DNA of 42,688 nucleotides from Prevotella sp. P5-108 (GCF_002251385.1 NZ_NPJJ01000020.1:1-42688); one strand, 5' to 3'. Counted from the stretch's first letter, positions 8,876 to 17,546 are shown. Notes: generated by a model not told the origin, from the sequence alone. Numbers and translations: made by a program.

Positions 8876-9778
8876 GTGAAATTTGATACTATTATAATAG
8901 GTGGAGGTCTCAGCGGACTCACTTGCGGCATCAGCCTCGCCGAGGGTGGGCAGCATGTGGCTATCATCAGTCGCGGACAGAGCAGCATGTTCTTCAGCGA
9001 CGGTTCGTTCGGTCTCCTGGGCTACGACAACGACGGCAACGAAGTGGCGCACCCCGCTGAGGCTATGGGCCAGTTGGCCGCCACGCATCCCTACACCAAG
9101 ATGGGTGCCGAGCGCACCCTCTCGCTTGCCCGTCGGGCGCAGTCACTGCTCCAGGCAGCCGGCGTAGAGATGGACGGCAGCTGCGACGCCAACCACACGC
9201 GCGTCACCCAGTTTGGCACCGCCATGCCGGCATGGCTCACCTTCGTGGGCCACGACAAAGACGGCGAAGCCACCTTCCCCTTCATCTACGGCAGAAGCAT
9301 CCAGACCACACTGCAAAAGCGGTTTGAACTCCTCGGCGGAACCTATCTGCTGGGCGACGAGATAGTGGCTGCCAAGGCGTGGAGCGCCGATGGCACGAGG
9401 CTCATAAGCGTAACATCGAAGCACCTGAACGCCGAGCCGCTCGAAGCCGACCACTTCGTGCTGGCGGCAGGCTCGTTCTACAGCGGTGGCATCATGGCCG
9501 ACTATGAGCACGTGTTCGAGCCCGTGTTCGACCTCCGTGTCGACGCACTCGACGACCGCAGCCAGTGGGCACTCGACGATGCCTTCGACGAGCAGCCCTT
9601 CATGGAGTTTGGCGTGGCTACCGACGCCACATTCAGGGTCACCAAAGACGACAAGACCATCGACAATCTCTTTGCCATCGGCAGCATACTGAGCGGACAC
9701 AACTCCATCAGCCTCGCCGACAAGGAAGGCGTGTCGATGACCACTGCCCTGCACGTGGCAGAGACCATAAAACAATAA
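8876..9778 (+). CDS. glpB: glycerol-3-phosphate dehydrogenase subunit B, short form
   Basis: This 300-residue flavoprotein starts with GTG at 8876. An N-terminal dinucleotide fold, MKFDTIIIGGGLSGLTCG, is followed by a GlpB-like body (GQSSMFFSDGSFGLLGY) and a C-terminal FAD-contact region (NLFAIGSILSGHNS). E. coli GlpB has about 419 residues, so about 120 internal residues are absent, while both ends of the fold are present. Position between glpA and glpC (23 bp and 6 bp gaps) fixes its role as the second subunit, linking the catalytic subunit to the iron-sulfur subunit. No frameshift is visible, so the short form looks native. Confidence 0.88.
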   Translation: MKFDTIIIGGGLSGLTCGISLAEGGQHVAIISRGQSSMFFSDGSFGLLGYDNDGNEVAHPAEAMGQLAATHPYTKMGAERTLSLARRAQSLLQAAGVEMDGSCDANHTRVTQFGTAMPAWLTFVGHDKDGEATFPFIYGRSIQTTLQKRFELLGGTYLLGDEIVAAKAWSADGTRLISVTSKHLNAEPLEADHFVLAAGSFYSGGIMADYEHVFEPVFDLRVDALDDRSQWALDDAFDEQPFMEFGVATDATFRVTKDDKTIDNLFAIGSILSGHNSISLADKEGVSMTTALHVAETIKQ

Positions 9779-9784
9779 AGAGCT

Positions 9785-11014
9785 ATGAGTAAAGATATAC
9801 AGTTATACCAGGTCAGCGAGAACGACCTGGAGAAGTGTCTGAAATGTTCCATCTGCAACGCGTACTGCCCGGTGAGCGGCGTCACGCTCAAGTTTCCCGG
9901 CCCCAAGTGGGCGGGGCCTGACGGCGAGCGCCACCGTCTGAAAGACGAGACCTGCTTTGACGAGAAGACCATGAAGATGTGCCTCAACTGCAAGCGTTGC
10001 GAGATTGTCTGTCCGCAAGGCGTCAAGGTGGGCGACATCATCCAGAGCGCCCGCATCAAGTACAGCCTGCAGGGCATAGGCATCAGAGAGTTTATGCTCG
10101 CCAATACCGACCTCGTAGGTACGCTCGCCACCCACTCCTTCGGACTCGCCAACCGCGTGGTCAACATGGGACTTACCAAGTGGATGCTCCACAAGATGGT
10201 GGGCATACACCAGGGCCGCACCTTCCCTGCCTACGCCTCGCACACGTTTGAGGCGTGGTACCGCCGTGAAGCCGCCAAAGGCCAGCAGAGCTTCGACCGC
10301 AAGGTGGCTTACTTCCATGGTTGCTATGTCAACTACAACTTCCCCGAACTGGGCAAGCACCTCGTGCGGGTGCTCAACGCCATGGGCTATGGCGTATCAC
10401 TCATCAAGGGAGAGCAGTGCTGCGGTCTGCCAGCCATAGCCAACGGCATGAGCGAGAAGGCGCGCGCCAACGGCCGCCACAACATAGCCGCCATGGAGCG
10501 GGCACTACGCGACGCCGAGTGCATCGTCACCACCTCGTCGTCGTGCACCTTCACCATGCGCAGCGAGTATGAGAGTCTGCTCAGACTCGACAACAGCAGC
10601 GTGGCAGAGAGCATCAACCTCGCCACCAAGTTTATCTACCAGCAACTCAAATCGGGCGCCGCCCAACTGCGTTTCAAGCCCGACTTCAAGCTGCGCGTGG
10701 CTTACCACTCGGCATGCCACATGGAGCGGTTGGGATGGACCATCTACAGCATCGAACTGCTGAAGATGATACCCGGCCTCGAGCTGGTCAAACTCGAAAG
10801 CCGCTGCTGTGGCATCGGTGGTACCTACGGCTTCAAGAAGGAGAATTACGATGTGTCGCAGTCTATCGGCGCCCCGCTCTTCAAGCAAATTGGCGAGGTA
10901 GACCCCGACGTGGTGGTCACCGACTGCGAGACCTGCAAGTGGCAGATAGAGATGAGCACACCCTACCGGGTAATGAACCCCATCTCAATCATCAACGACG
11001 CAATATTAGACTAA
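9785..11014 (+). CDS. glpC: glycerol-3-phosphate dehydrogenase iron-sulfur subunit C
   Basis: This 409-residue protein passes electrons from the flavin subunits to quinone at the membrane. Two [4Fe-4S] motifs are present: C18-x2-C21-x2-C24-x3-CP (residue 28) and C66-x2-C69-x2-C72-x3-CP (76). Two cysteine-rich CCG domains follow (EQCCGLP and SRCCGIGGTYGF), as in heterodisulfide-reductase-type proteins. Length matches E. coli GlpC (about 396). It starts 6 bp after glpB and ends 12 bp before the glycerol-1-phosphate dehydrogenase gene. Confidence 0.95.
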   Translation: MSKDIQLYQVSENDLEKCLKCSICNAYCPVSGVTLKFPGPKWAGPDGERHRLKDETCFDEKTMKMCLNCKRCEIVCPQGVKVGDIIQSARIKYSLQGIGIREFMLANTDLVGTLATHSFGLANRVVNMGLTKWMLHKMVGIHQGRTFPAYASHTFEAWYRREAAKGQQSFDRKVAYFHGCYVNYNFPELGKHLVRVLNAMGYGVSLIKGEQCCGLPAIANGMSEKARANGRHNIAAMERALRDAECIVTTSSSCTFTMRSEYESLLRLDNSSVAESINLATKFIYQQLKSGAAQLRFKPDFKLRVAYHSACHMERLGWTIYSIELLKMIPGLELVKLESRCCGIGGTYGFKKENYDVSQSIGAPLFKQIGEVDPDVVVTDCETCKWQIEMSTPYRVMNPISIINDAILD

Positions 11015-11026
11015 AACAAGACATAT

Positions 11027-12376
11027 ATGGAAAACAGAGTAACAATGGCATTGGACAATGCTACTACCACCAAGGCCCTGCAACTGGGATGTGGCGTGAT
11101 AAGCACCGTGGGTGATATCTTCGCCCAGCAGTTTGCCGGCCGCAAGGCCATCATCGTCGCCGACAAGACCACATGGCACGTGGCTGGAGCCAAGGTAGCC
11201 GAAATCCTCGCCCGCGATGGCATCGCCACCTGCGAACCTTATATCTTCGACGAGCCAGAGATGCACGCCGAATGGAAATACATAGACCGCCTGGATGCCG
11301 TGCTGGCTCAGACCGACGCCGTGGCAATAGCCGTGGGCTCGGGCACCATCAACGACACCACCAAGCTCTGTTCGGCCCATCAGCAGCGACCCTACATGGT
11401 AGTGGCGACAGCCGCCTCGATGGACGGATATGTGGCGTCGGGCGCATCGATAACCAAGGACGGCAAGAAGCAGACCTTCGCCTGCCCCGCTCCCCAGGCT
11501 GTGGTGGCCGATGTCGACATCATAGCCGGCGCACCCGAAGCCATGACCGCCTCGGGCTACGGCGACCTCTTCGCCAAGGTTCCGGCTGGAGCCGACTGGA
11601 TAGTGGCCGACGTGATAGGCAACGAGAAGATAGACCCGCTGTCGTGGAGCATCGTGCAGGACGGACTGCACAGCGCGCTCGCCGACCCCGAGGGTGCACG
11701 GCGTGGCGACAAGCACGCCATAGAGCAGCTCATAGAGGGCCTGTTGCTCGGCGGATTTGCCATGCAGGCCTACCCCAAGACCTCGAGGCCCGCCTCGGGT
11801 GCCGAACACCAAGTGAGCCACATGCTCAATATGGCCAATTTCACCATGGCCAACGGCAATATGCCATCGCATGGTTTCCAGGTGAGCATGGGTGTGCTGG
11901 TGTCGCTCTCGCTCTATGAGTATCTGCTCGAGATGGACATCGAGCATCTGGACATCGAAGCCTGTGTCGAGGCATGGCCCTCGCTCGAAGAGCAGGAGGC
12001 CCACACGCGCAACACCTTTGCTGGCTCGGGTCTGGAAGACTTCTGCGTGGGAGAGATACGTGCCAAATATGTAAGCCGCGACCAACTGCGCCAGGAGCTG
12101 ACCGACATCCGCGACAACTGGAGCACACTGCGCGAGCGGCTGCAGCAGCAGCTGGTATCGGTGGCAGAGGCCAAACGCCGTCTGCAAATGGTGGGCGCGC
12201 CGACCGAGCCCGAAGATATCGACATCAGCCGCAGCTATCTCAAGGAAATCATCTACAAGTCGCAGTTTATACGCCGCCGCTACACCATCATGGATGTCGC
12301 CGTAAGGCTCAACCGCTATGAAGAGTGGCTCGATCGCCTCTTCTCAGAGCGCGGACTGTGGCCCATAGACCGCTAA
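11027..12376 (+). CDS. sn-glycerol-1-phosphate dehydrogenase (EgsA/AraM-like)
   Basis: This 449-residue member of the iron-dependent alcohol dehydrogenase superfamily is closest to AraM/EgsA, which interconvert DHAP and sn-glycerol-1-phosphate using NAD(P)H. The NAD-binding loop AVGSGTINDTTKL is at about 102-114. The stretch VATAASMDGYVASGASI, the metal-ligand region TASGYGD, and two later histidines (EHQVSH and SHGFQ) fit the family. It is longer than Bacillus AraM (about 394) by a C-terminal helical extension. The ATG at 11027 is preferred; one at 11045 is possible. Its place inside a glp operon suggests G1P is made from, or returned to, the DHAP pool fed by GlpABC. Confidence 0.88.
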   Translation: MENRVTMALDNATTTKALQLGCGVISTVGDIFAQQFAGRKAIIVADKTTWHVAGAKVAEILARDGIATCEPYIFDEPEMHAEWKYIDRLDAVLAQTDAVAIAVGSGTINDTTKLCSAHQQRPYMVVATAASMDGYVASGASITKDGKKQTFACPAPQAVVADVDIIAGAPEAMTASGYGDLFAKVPAGADWIVADVIGNEKIDPLSWSIVQDGLHSALADPEGARRGDKHAIEQLIEGLLLGGFAMQAYPKTSRPASGAEHQVSHMLNMANFTMANGNMPSHGFQVSMGVLVSLSLYEYLLEMDIEHLDIEACVEAWPSLEEQEAHTRNTFAGSGLEDFCVGEIRAKYVSRDQLRQELTDIRDNWSTLRERLQQQLVSVAEAKRRLQMVGAPTEPEDIDISRSYLKEIIYKSQFIRRRYTIMDVAVRLNRYEEWLDRLFSERGLWPIDR

Positions 12377-12411
12377 GACCCAGACTATAACCCTATTAAC
12401 TACTGACAGAT

Positions 12412-13743
12412 ATGACCAAGACATTCAAATACTGGCAATGGCGCACCATCTTCGCCACCATGATAGGCTATGCCATCTTCTACTTCGTGAGAAAGAACTT
12501 CTCGTTTGCCATCCCCGGACTCACCGCCGAATATGGCATCTCCAAGACCAGCTTCGGTATCATCATGACCCTGGTGACGGTGGTCTATGGTGCGTCGAGA
12601 TTTCTCAACGGCTATCTCGCCGACCGCTTCAACGCCCGCTACCACATGGCGATAGGACTGCTGCTCTGTGCCGCAGCCAACTACGCCTTCGGTTTTGGCG
12701 CCGACCTGAGCTACCTCATCACCGGCGAAAGCTCGGGACCACAGTTTGTCAACACCATGGTGTTCATTTTCGGTCTGTTCCTGCTGCTGAACAACCTCTT
12801 CCAAGGCTCGGGATTCCCCCCGTGCAACCGCCTGCTCACCCACTGGATTCCCGCCAATGAACTGGCTACCAAGATGTCTATCTGGAACACCTCCCACTCG
12901 ATAGGAGCCTCTATCGTGGCCATCCTCTGCGGCTACATCATGGCAACGATGGGCCATGGCGCGTGGAAGTGGTGCTTCTGGATACCCGCCACCATAGCCC
13001 TCGTGGGCGCGATAGGCATCTATGTCTTCCTGCGCGACACACCATCGTCGGTAGGACTGCCCGAGCTCCACACCATCAACAAGAAGGGCAAGGAGGGAGG
13101 CGCCGAGTACAAGGCGTTCCTGCGCAAGATGGTATTCCGCAACAAGTGGATATGGATACTGGCTATCGCCAACTTCATGGTCTACATCGTGCGCTTCGCT
13201 GTGCTCGACTGGGGTCCCACCTTCCTCAAGGAGGCTCGCGGCATGAGCCTTGCCAACGCCGGATGGACGGTAGCCATCTTTGAGATATTCGGCATCATCG
13301 GCATGATAGTCTCGGGCTGGCTCACCGACCACGTGTTCAAGGGCAAGGCCCATCGCACCTGCTTCTGGTTCATGGCGGGCGTGGCTGTGTTTATGACCAT
13401 CTTCGTATCGCTGCCCACCGGCACATCGATGCCCGTGATGGTGGTAGTGCTCGCCATGGCAGGTTTCTTCATCTACGGCCCGCAGGCGCTGATAGGCATC
13501 GCCGCCTCTAACCAGGCCACCAACCGCGCCGCAGCCACCGCCAACGGACTCATCGGAATGTTTGGCTATGCCAGCGGCATCGTGAGCGGCATCGGCGTGG
13601 GTATGCTCGTCGACGCATGGGGTAACTGGGACTATGTATTCTATGGTATGATAGGTATCGCCGTGCTCTGCGTGGCTGTCTTCACGCTCATGTGGAACGC
13701 CAAGGCCGACGGCTATGCCGAAGAAGAAACCACTAAACAGTAA
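12412..13743 (+). CDS. glpT: GlpT/UhpT-family organophosphate antiporter
   Basis: This 443-residue major facilitator has about 12 membrane spans, from the organophosphate:phosphate antiporter family. The N-terminus (YWQWRTIFATMIGYAIFYF then VRKNFSFAIPGL) and YGASRFLNGYLADRFNARY match GlpT/UhpT, including the conserved basic residues that bind phosphate. Downstream, YGPQALIGIAASNQATNRAA is typical of GlpT. Operon context (after glpABC and the G1P dehydrogenase, 35 bp gap; 3 bp before the next gene) points to glycerol-3-phosphate or a related glycerophosphoester as substrate. UhpT-like hexose phosphate transport is the alternative. Confidence 0.88.
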   Translation: MTKTFKYWQWRTIFATMIGYAIFYFVRKNFSFAIPGLTAEYGISKTSFGIIMTLVTVVYGASRFLNGYLADRFNARYHMAIGLLLCAAANYAFGFGADLSYLITGESSGPQFVNTMVFIFGLFLLLNNLFQGSGFPPCNRLLTHWIPANELATKMSIWNTSHSIGASIVAILCGYIMATMGHGAWKWCFWIPATIALVGAIGIYVFLRDTPSSVGLPELHTINKKGKEGGAEYKAFLRKMVFRNKWIWILAIANFMVYIVRFAVLDWGPTFLKEARGMSLANAGWTVAIFEIFGIIGMIVSGWLTDHVFKGKAHRTCFWFMAGVAVFMTIFVSLPTGTSMPVMVVVLAMAGFFIYGPQALIGIAASNQATNRAAATANGLIGMFGYASGIVSGIGVGMLVDAWGNWDYVFYGMIGIAVLCVAVFTLMWNAKADGYAEEETTKQ

Positions 13744-13746
13744 ACT

Positions 13747-14562
13747 ATGCAACTGGAAAAAATCAAGCATGTGGCGCTCGACATGGATGGCACCATCTAT
13801 CTCGGCGACACGCTCTTTCCCTACACCATCGACTTCCTCGACAAGCTCAAGAGGATGGGTATAAGCTACTCGTTTCTGACCAACAACCCGTCGAAGTCGA
13901 TAGAGGACTATCTGAAGAAGCTCGCACGCATGGGAATACATGCTACCGAGGAGGAGATATACAACACCACCGTGGCGACCATCGACTATATCAAGGCCCA
14001 CTACCCCGAGGCGCGGCGCCTCTTCCTCTTGGGCACGCCCAGCATGATTTCCCAATTTGAGGCAGCCGGCTTCACATCCTGCGAGGACACCCCCGAAGAC
14101 GTGCCGGATATCGTGGTGGCTGCCTTTGACATGACGCTCACCTACAAGAGGCTGTGCAGGGCGGCATGGTGGATAAGCAGGGGGCTGCCCTACATCGCCA
14201 CAAACCCCGACCGGGTGTGCCCCACCAACGAGGAGACCGTGCTGGTAGACTGCGGCTCTATCTGCCGCTGCCTGGAGAGCGCCACCGGACGCAAGCCCGA
14301 CATCACGCTGGGCAAGCCCGACCCCAATATGCTCATCGGAATACAGCAACAGCGCGGGCTCAAGCCCGAAGAGATACTCATGGTGGGCGACCGCATCTAT
14401 ACCGACATTGCGATGGCGTTCAATGCGGGCGCCATGGGTTGTCTGGTCCTCTCGGGCGAGACCACGATGGAGGTGGCGCAGGCAGCCGAACGCCAGCCCG
14501 ACCTCATCGTAGACAGCATCGAGGTGCTCGGCAACATGTTACAACAAATCCACGACCGATGA
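13747..14562 (+). CDS. HAD-IIA phosphatase (NagD/PGP type)
   Basis: This 271-residue haloacid-dehalogenase hydrolase has motif I DMDGTIYLG (residues 12-20), motif II FLTNNPS, the large C2 cap in the middle, a lysine region TLGKPDPNM, and motif IV VGDRIYTDIAMA. This layout is that of NagD and of the glycerol-phosphate/phosphoglycolate phosphatases. Since it sits 3 bp after glpT in a glycerol-phosphate operon, dephosphorylation of glycerol-1- or glycerol-3-phosphate is a reasonable inference, but the substrate cannot be read from sequence. The stop overlaps the start of the next gene. Confidence 0.88.
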   Translation: MQLEKIKHVALDMDGTIYLGDTLFPYTIDFLDKLKRMGISYSFLTNNPSKSIEDYLKKLARMGIHATEEEIYNTTVATIDYIKAHYPEARRLFLLGTPSMISQFEAAGFTSCEDTPEDVPDIVVAAFDMTLTYKRLCRAAWWISRGLPYIATNPDRVCPTNEETVLVDCGSICRCLESATGRKPDITLGKPDPNMLIGIQQQRGLKPEEILMVGDRIYTDIAMAFNAGAMGCLVLSGETTMEVAQAAERQPDLIVDSIEVLGNMLQQIHDR

Positions 14563-15683
14563 TGCGCAGACCTATATTGACTCTACTGCTCCTGGTGCTC
14601 TGCCTGGGCTGCGTGGCACAGGACTTCCCCAAGCGTATCTTCTCGGGGTATCAGGGCGACTTCCACGTTCAGGGCGCTGCCTATGACCGTCAGCGCCAGT
14701 GTGTGTACATGTCGTTTACCACCAAACTGATGAAATACGATCTCCAGGGCCGTCTCATCGCCAGCGTCAACGGACTCACGGGCCATCTGGGCTGCATCGG
14801 CATCAACCCCGATGACGGCAGACTCTACGGGTCGCTCGAGTACAAGCACGACGTGATAGGCACGGGCATCACGGGCAACCTGGGCGTGAAGAACGACGCC
14901 CGCACGGGCTTCTATGTGGCCATCTTCGACCTCGACAAGATAGACCGCATCGACATGAGCCCCGACGAGGTGATGACCACGGTGTATATCCCCGAAGTGG
15001 TGGCCGACTGCGAAGCCACCGTCGTCAACAACGGTCGCCAGGTGGCGCATCGCTACGGCGCATCGGGCATCGACGGCCTCACCTTTGCTCCGCAGTGGGG
15101 CAAGAGGTCAGGCCGCAACTACCTCTACCTGGGCTACGGTGTCTATGGTGACACCACGCGCACAGACAATGACTATCAGGTGTTGCTCTGCTATGATGTG
15201 CGCCAGTGGAGCAGGTATGCACGCAAGATAGACCCCACCCACATCCACGAGTCGGGTCCCGCGAAGCCGCGCGCCAAGTACTTTGTCTATACGGGCAACT
15301 CAGATTATGGCATCCAGAACCTGGAATACGACGCCTCGACGGGCTACATGTTCGCCGCGGTCTATCACGGCTACAAGAGCCAGTGGCCCCGCTATGAGAT
15401 GTATGCCATCGACACGCGCGTCAAGCCTCACAAGGGTTGGCTGCGGGGTGTGGAGCCGAGAGAGAAGGCCCCTCTGCTCACCCTGGTGCATAGTGGCAAA
15501 CCCTCAGCAGGCGGCGAGGTATGGGGATGGGAGCGTACGCGTGGCGCCACAGGCATGATAGCCCTCGGCAACGGCCTCTTCTATCTCTCCGAGAATGGTC
15601 TGGTGAAGACCAAGGGCAAAGGCAACTACACCAATCTGCGCCTCTATCGCTGGAGCGATGACAAAGGTTTTGTAAGACAATAG
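14559..15683 (+). CDS. secreted protein of unknown function in the glp operon
   Basis: This 374-residue protein begins with two adjacent ATGs (14559 and 14562) overlapping the HAD stop. It has a signal peptide (about 20 residues, LTLLLLVLCLGCVAQ; the Cys is not in a good lipobox, so cleavage after VAQ is more likely). The mature part has repeated strand-rich blocks (CVYMSFTTKLMKYDLQGRL, GFYVAIFDLDKIDRID, YEMYAIDTRV, NLRLYRW) suggesting a beta-propeller-like periplasmic or surface protein. I do not recognise a family. Translational overlap ties it to the operon, so it may act on a glycerophosphate source outside the cell, which is inference. Confidence 0.75.
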   Translation: MMRRPILTLLLLVLCLGCVAQDFPKRIFSGYQGDFHVQGAAYDRQRQCVYMSFTTKLMKYDLQGRLIASVNGLTGHLGCIGINPDDGRLYGSLEYKHDVIGTGITGNLGVKNDARTGFYVAIFDLDKIDRIDMSPDEVMTTVYIPEVVADCEATVVNNGRQVAHRYGASGIDGLTFAPQWGKRSGRNYLYLGYGVYGDTTRTDNDYQVLLCYDVRQWSRYARKIDPTHIHESGPAKPRAKYFVYTGNSDYGIQNLEYDASTGYMFAAVYHGYKSQWPRYEMYAIDTRVKPHKGWLRGVEPREKAPLLTLVHSGKPSAGGEVWGWERTRGATGMIALGNGLFYLSENGLVKTKGKGNYTNLRLYRWSDDKGFVRQ

Positions 15684-15713
15684 CGCGCTGCCAAGGCAGA
15701 CAGCGGCCACAAC

Positions 15714-15747
15714 CAACGGCCCGACGGACAGCTCCGTCGGGCCGTTG
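15714..15747. terminator. strong hairpin after the glp operon
   Basis: A 15 bp perfect stem (CAACGGCCCGACGGA and its complement) with a CAGC loop lies 31 bases after the last stop. There is no clear T tract on the plus strand, so it may act as a transcript-end stabiliser or terminate with a co-factor. Confidence 0.6.
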
Positions 15748-15947
15748 TTGGCTATGCTTGTGCTTATTTGCAGCGATGGCGTGACCACCGGTAGCGGTGA
15801 CGAGGGTGGCAAGAAGCGGCAGGGAGGACGGCAAGAGAGTAAGGGTAGCAACCTCAAGCAGCCTTGCATCACGCACCACGAGTTCCGCAAGGTGCATCAA
15901 GTCATTGCAAACCATACGGATAGCAAGGCTATCCATGGTCATTGCCG

Positions 15948-16035
15948 GCTCGTATCATAAGGCACGAGTCCACGTATCAAACGGCACGAAAGCTCGTATC
16001 ATACGACACGTGCACACGTAACATACGTCACGTGC
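15948..16035. repeat. 22 bp tandem array, four copies
   Basis: Four imperfect 22 bp units in a row, each with the pattern xCxCGTAxCAxAxGxCACGxxx; the first begins GCTCGTATCATAAGGCACGA. The array lies downstream of the glp operon, mirroring the 21 bp array upstream of it. Confidence 0.85.
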
Positions 16036-16194
16036 CAGCCGAGTGGACTGCGGTGGAAGTCGAGGTGAAACCGGCAGCGGCGCAAGGGCACACTACTGCG
16101 CGAAAAGGTAACGTATAGCATGTAGCCGTAGACATTACACACAGCAGGAGAATGGAATGAATTATGAAGAGGAATACTATCAAGTCGAGAATAA

Positions 16195-16318
16195 CTCCTT
16201 CGGCTAAGCGCAACACCTACAGCGTTGCTATCCTTTTCTGTATCAATACCCAGGGTTGGGAAATCGCAACTCCTACAGAGTTGCCGGGGGTGCGTACCAT
16301 CCCACGACGGGCACCCCT
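16195..16318 (+). repeat. dispersed palindromic element, copy A
   Basis: Holds CTTCGGCTAAGCGCAAC.CCTACAGCGTTGC and, 30 bases on, CGCAACTCCTACAGAGTTGC, then a TGCGTACC segment and a GGGTGC/GCACCC hairpin. The same parts recur at 20205-20304, 38122-38250, 38401-38530 (inverted) and 38884-39010. Confidence 0.8.
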
Positions 16319-16394
16319 TAATGCTTAGTGTCGCTGTCCGCTAAAAGTCTTTTGAGCATAAAGAATCAGGGCGGGATTCCTCGCATGGAATTCA

Positions 16395-16631
16395 GTGCTA
16401 TCAGTTGCCTTGCTTCTTGAAATTCAATTCCAATATCTTTTCGACTATCGTATGCGCTTAGCTGTACTTTATCTACTCGATTCTGATATGACCATCAACG
16501 ACATCGCCATAAAACTGGGCTACGACTACCAAAGCTACTTCTACACAGCCTTTAAGCGAAAATATGGCGTAAGTCCTATTGAATATAGAGCCATGCAGCA
16601 TGCTCAAGATGCAAAACATGAGGATGTTTAG
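16395..16631 (+). pseudogene. AraC-family regulator remnant (HTH only)
   Basis: From about residue 13 the translation is a typical AraC DNA-binding half: FDYRMRLAVLYLLDSDMTIN, then DIAIKLGYDYQSYFYTAFKRKYG and SPIEYR. The upstream bases encode no sensor or linker and only a few odd residues from an internal ATG, so just the second helix-turn-helix region is left (78 codons). A complete AraC regulator needs two HTH motifs plus usually a ligand or receiver domain. I read this as a truncated, probably dead gene next to a repeat element. Confidence 0.75.
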
Positions 16632-16685
16632 CGCGGACGTAAAGGAAAGGAATGTTATTCTGTTTCAGCCTTCGGTTAATATCAT

Positions 16686-17423
16686 CTACATCAGTTCCTC
16701 GTTGGCTCTGTTGTTTACCGACGCATCCTTTACCTCAGAAAGATAGTCGAGTGTGGCAGAACATTCGCCTGTTATGTCTACGCCGATTACCTTCTCGTGG
16801 GCATATATGATGCGCAGCACGGCTTGGAGTTGCATGAGAGTCATGTCTCCATTACTCCAATCGGTAATGGCATCTTGCTTTCTAAGCACGTCCTTGTCTA
16901 TGGAAATGTAGACAGGCTCATGTATCAACTTGCCTGCCTTTGAGGGCCATGCTTGATGATGGTCTATTTCTGCTTGGCTGTAGAACATCACTTTCTTCCT
17001 TAGATGCGCCGGCACCTGGGATATCAATTCGTCAGAAGCACCAACGATAATGATATTCCTTACAAAAGAATTCTTCTCCAATACATCCGTAACCCAACCG
17101 CCACATGAAACAACACCCTTCCATTGTGGCTGCTGCATGTCAGGATGGTGGTCAAGCACAATCAAAGAGAACGGCTCTTGTAGTTTGGAAACCCAATATT
17201 CTGTAAGATAATGATAGTCGCCCGAATCAATAAAGTGAAGCGCCTTTGCAGGATACGGAGCAAGCAGCTGGCGCAGCTCTTTCCTTCCATCCTCATCACA
17301 ATAGCAGTCTACGCCATTAAGTTCACGACAGTCAACGTGGACAATCTCCTGACTTGAGGCAAACGACTCGTAATCGTATACATCAGAGAAATTGAGGAGT
17401 ATAATAGGCAGTTTCTTTTTCAT
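16686..17423 (-). CDS. arginase/ureohydrolase-fold protein
   Basis: This 245-residue protein has the ureohydrolase metal motifs: FIDSGDYHY (64-72), LDHHPDM (90-96, the D-x-H-x-D element), SIDKDVL (the D-x-D element), and a final GVDITGE strand with the family's acidic residue. It is shorter than true arginases or agmatinases (about 300) and the substrate-specificity loops are not conserved, so its substrate is unknown. Hydrolysis of a guanidino or related C-N bond is inferred from fold. It lies downstream of the GH3 gene on the same strand, with a 241 bp gap, so a separate promoter is likely. Confidence 0.82.
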   Translation of the reverse strand: MKKKLPIILLNFSDVYDYESFASSQEIVHVDCRELNGVDCYCDEDGRKELRQLLAPYPAKALHFIDSGDYHYLTEYWVSKLQEPFSLIVLDHHPDMQQPQWKGVVSCGGWVTDVLEKNSFVRNIIIVGASDELISQVPAHLRKKVMFYSQAEIDHHQAWPSKAGKLIHEPVYISIDKDVLRKQDAITDWSNGDMTLMQLQAVLRIIYAHEKVIGVDITGECSATLDYLSEVKDASVNNRANEELM

Positions 17424-17520
17424 AAACGCAAGAATTTTGGCAACAGTATTGCTATTGGCACAAATGACCTATAAACAGCAGTCGGTAATGGCCGCATCGT
17501 TCGTATGTCATTAAGCAAAT

Positions 17521-17546
17521 GGAGCACAAGTCTAAACCTGTGCTCC
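17521..17546. terminator. hairpin between GH3 and the arginase-like gene
   Basis: GGAGCACA and TGTGCTCC form an 8 bp stem with a 10 base loop. On the plus strand a T-rich run (CAATTTTTTC) follows. A second hairpin, CTGTCAT/ATGACAG, is at 17577-17597. Either could end or protect the GH3 transcript. Confidence 0.4.

Larger units (their letters stand above)
15748..16394. other. non-coding, repeat-rich intergenic region
   Basis: No gene is supported here. It contains a 22 bp tandem array (15948-16035) and a dispersed palindromic element (16195-16318). Short ORFs in it lack any recognisable content. Confidence 0.6.

Noticed and set aside
12400..14349. 649-codon minus-strand frame across glpT and the HAD gene
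   Set aside because: It is an antisense shadow of two clear genes, spans their boundary, and is rich in His/Gly/Val in a way typical of reversed GC-rich codons.
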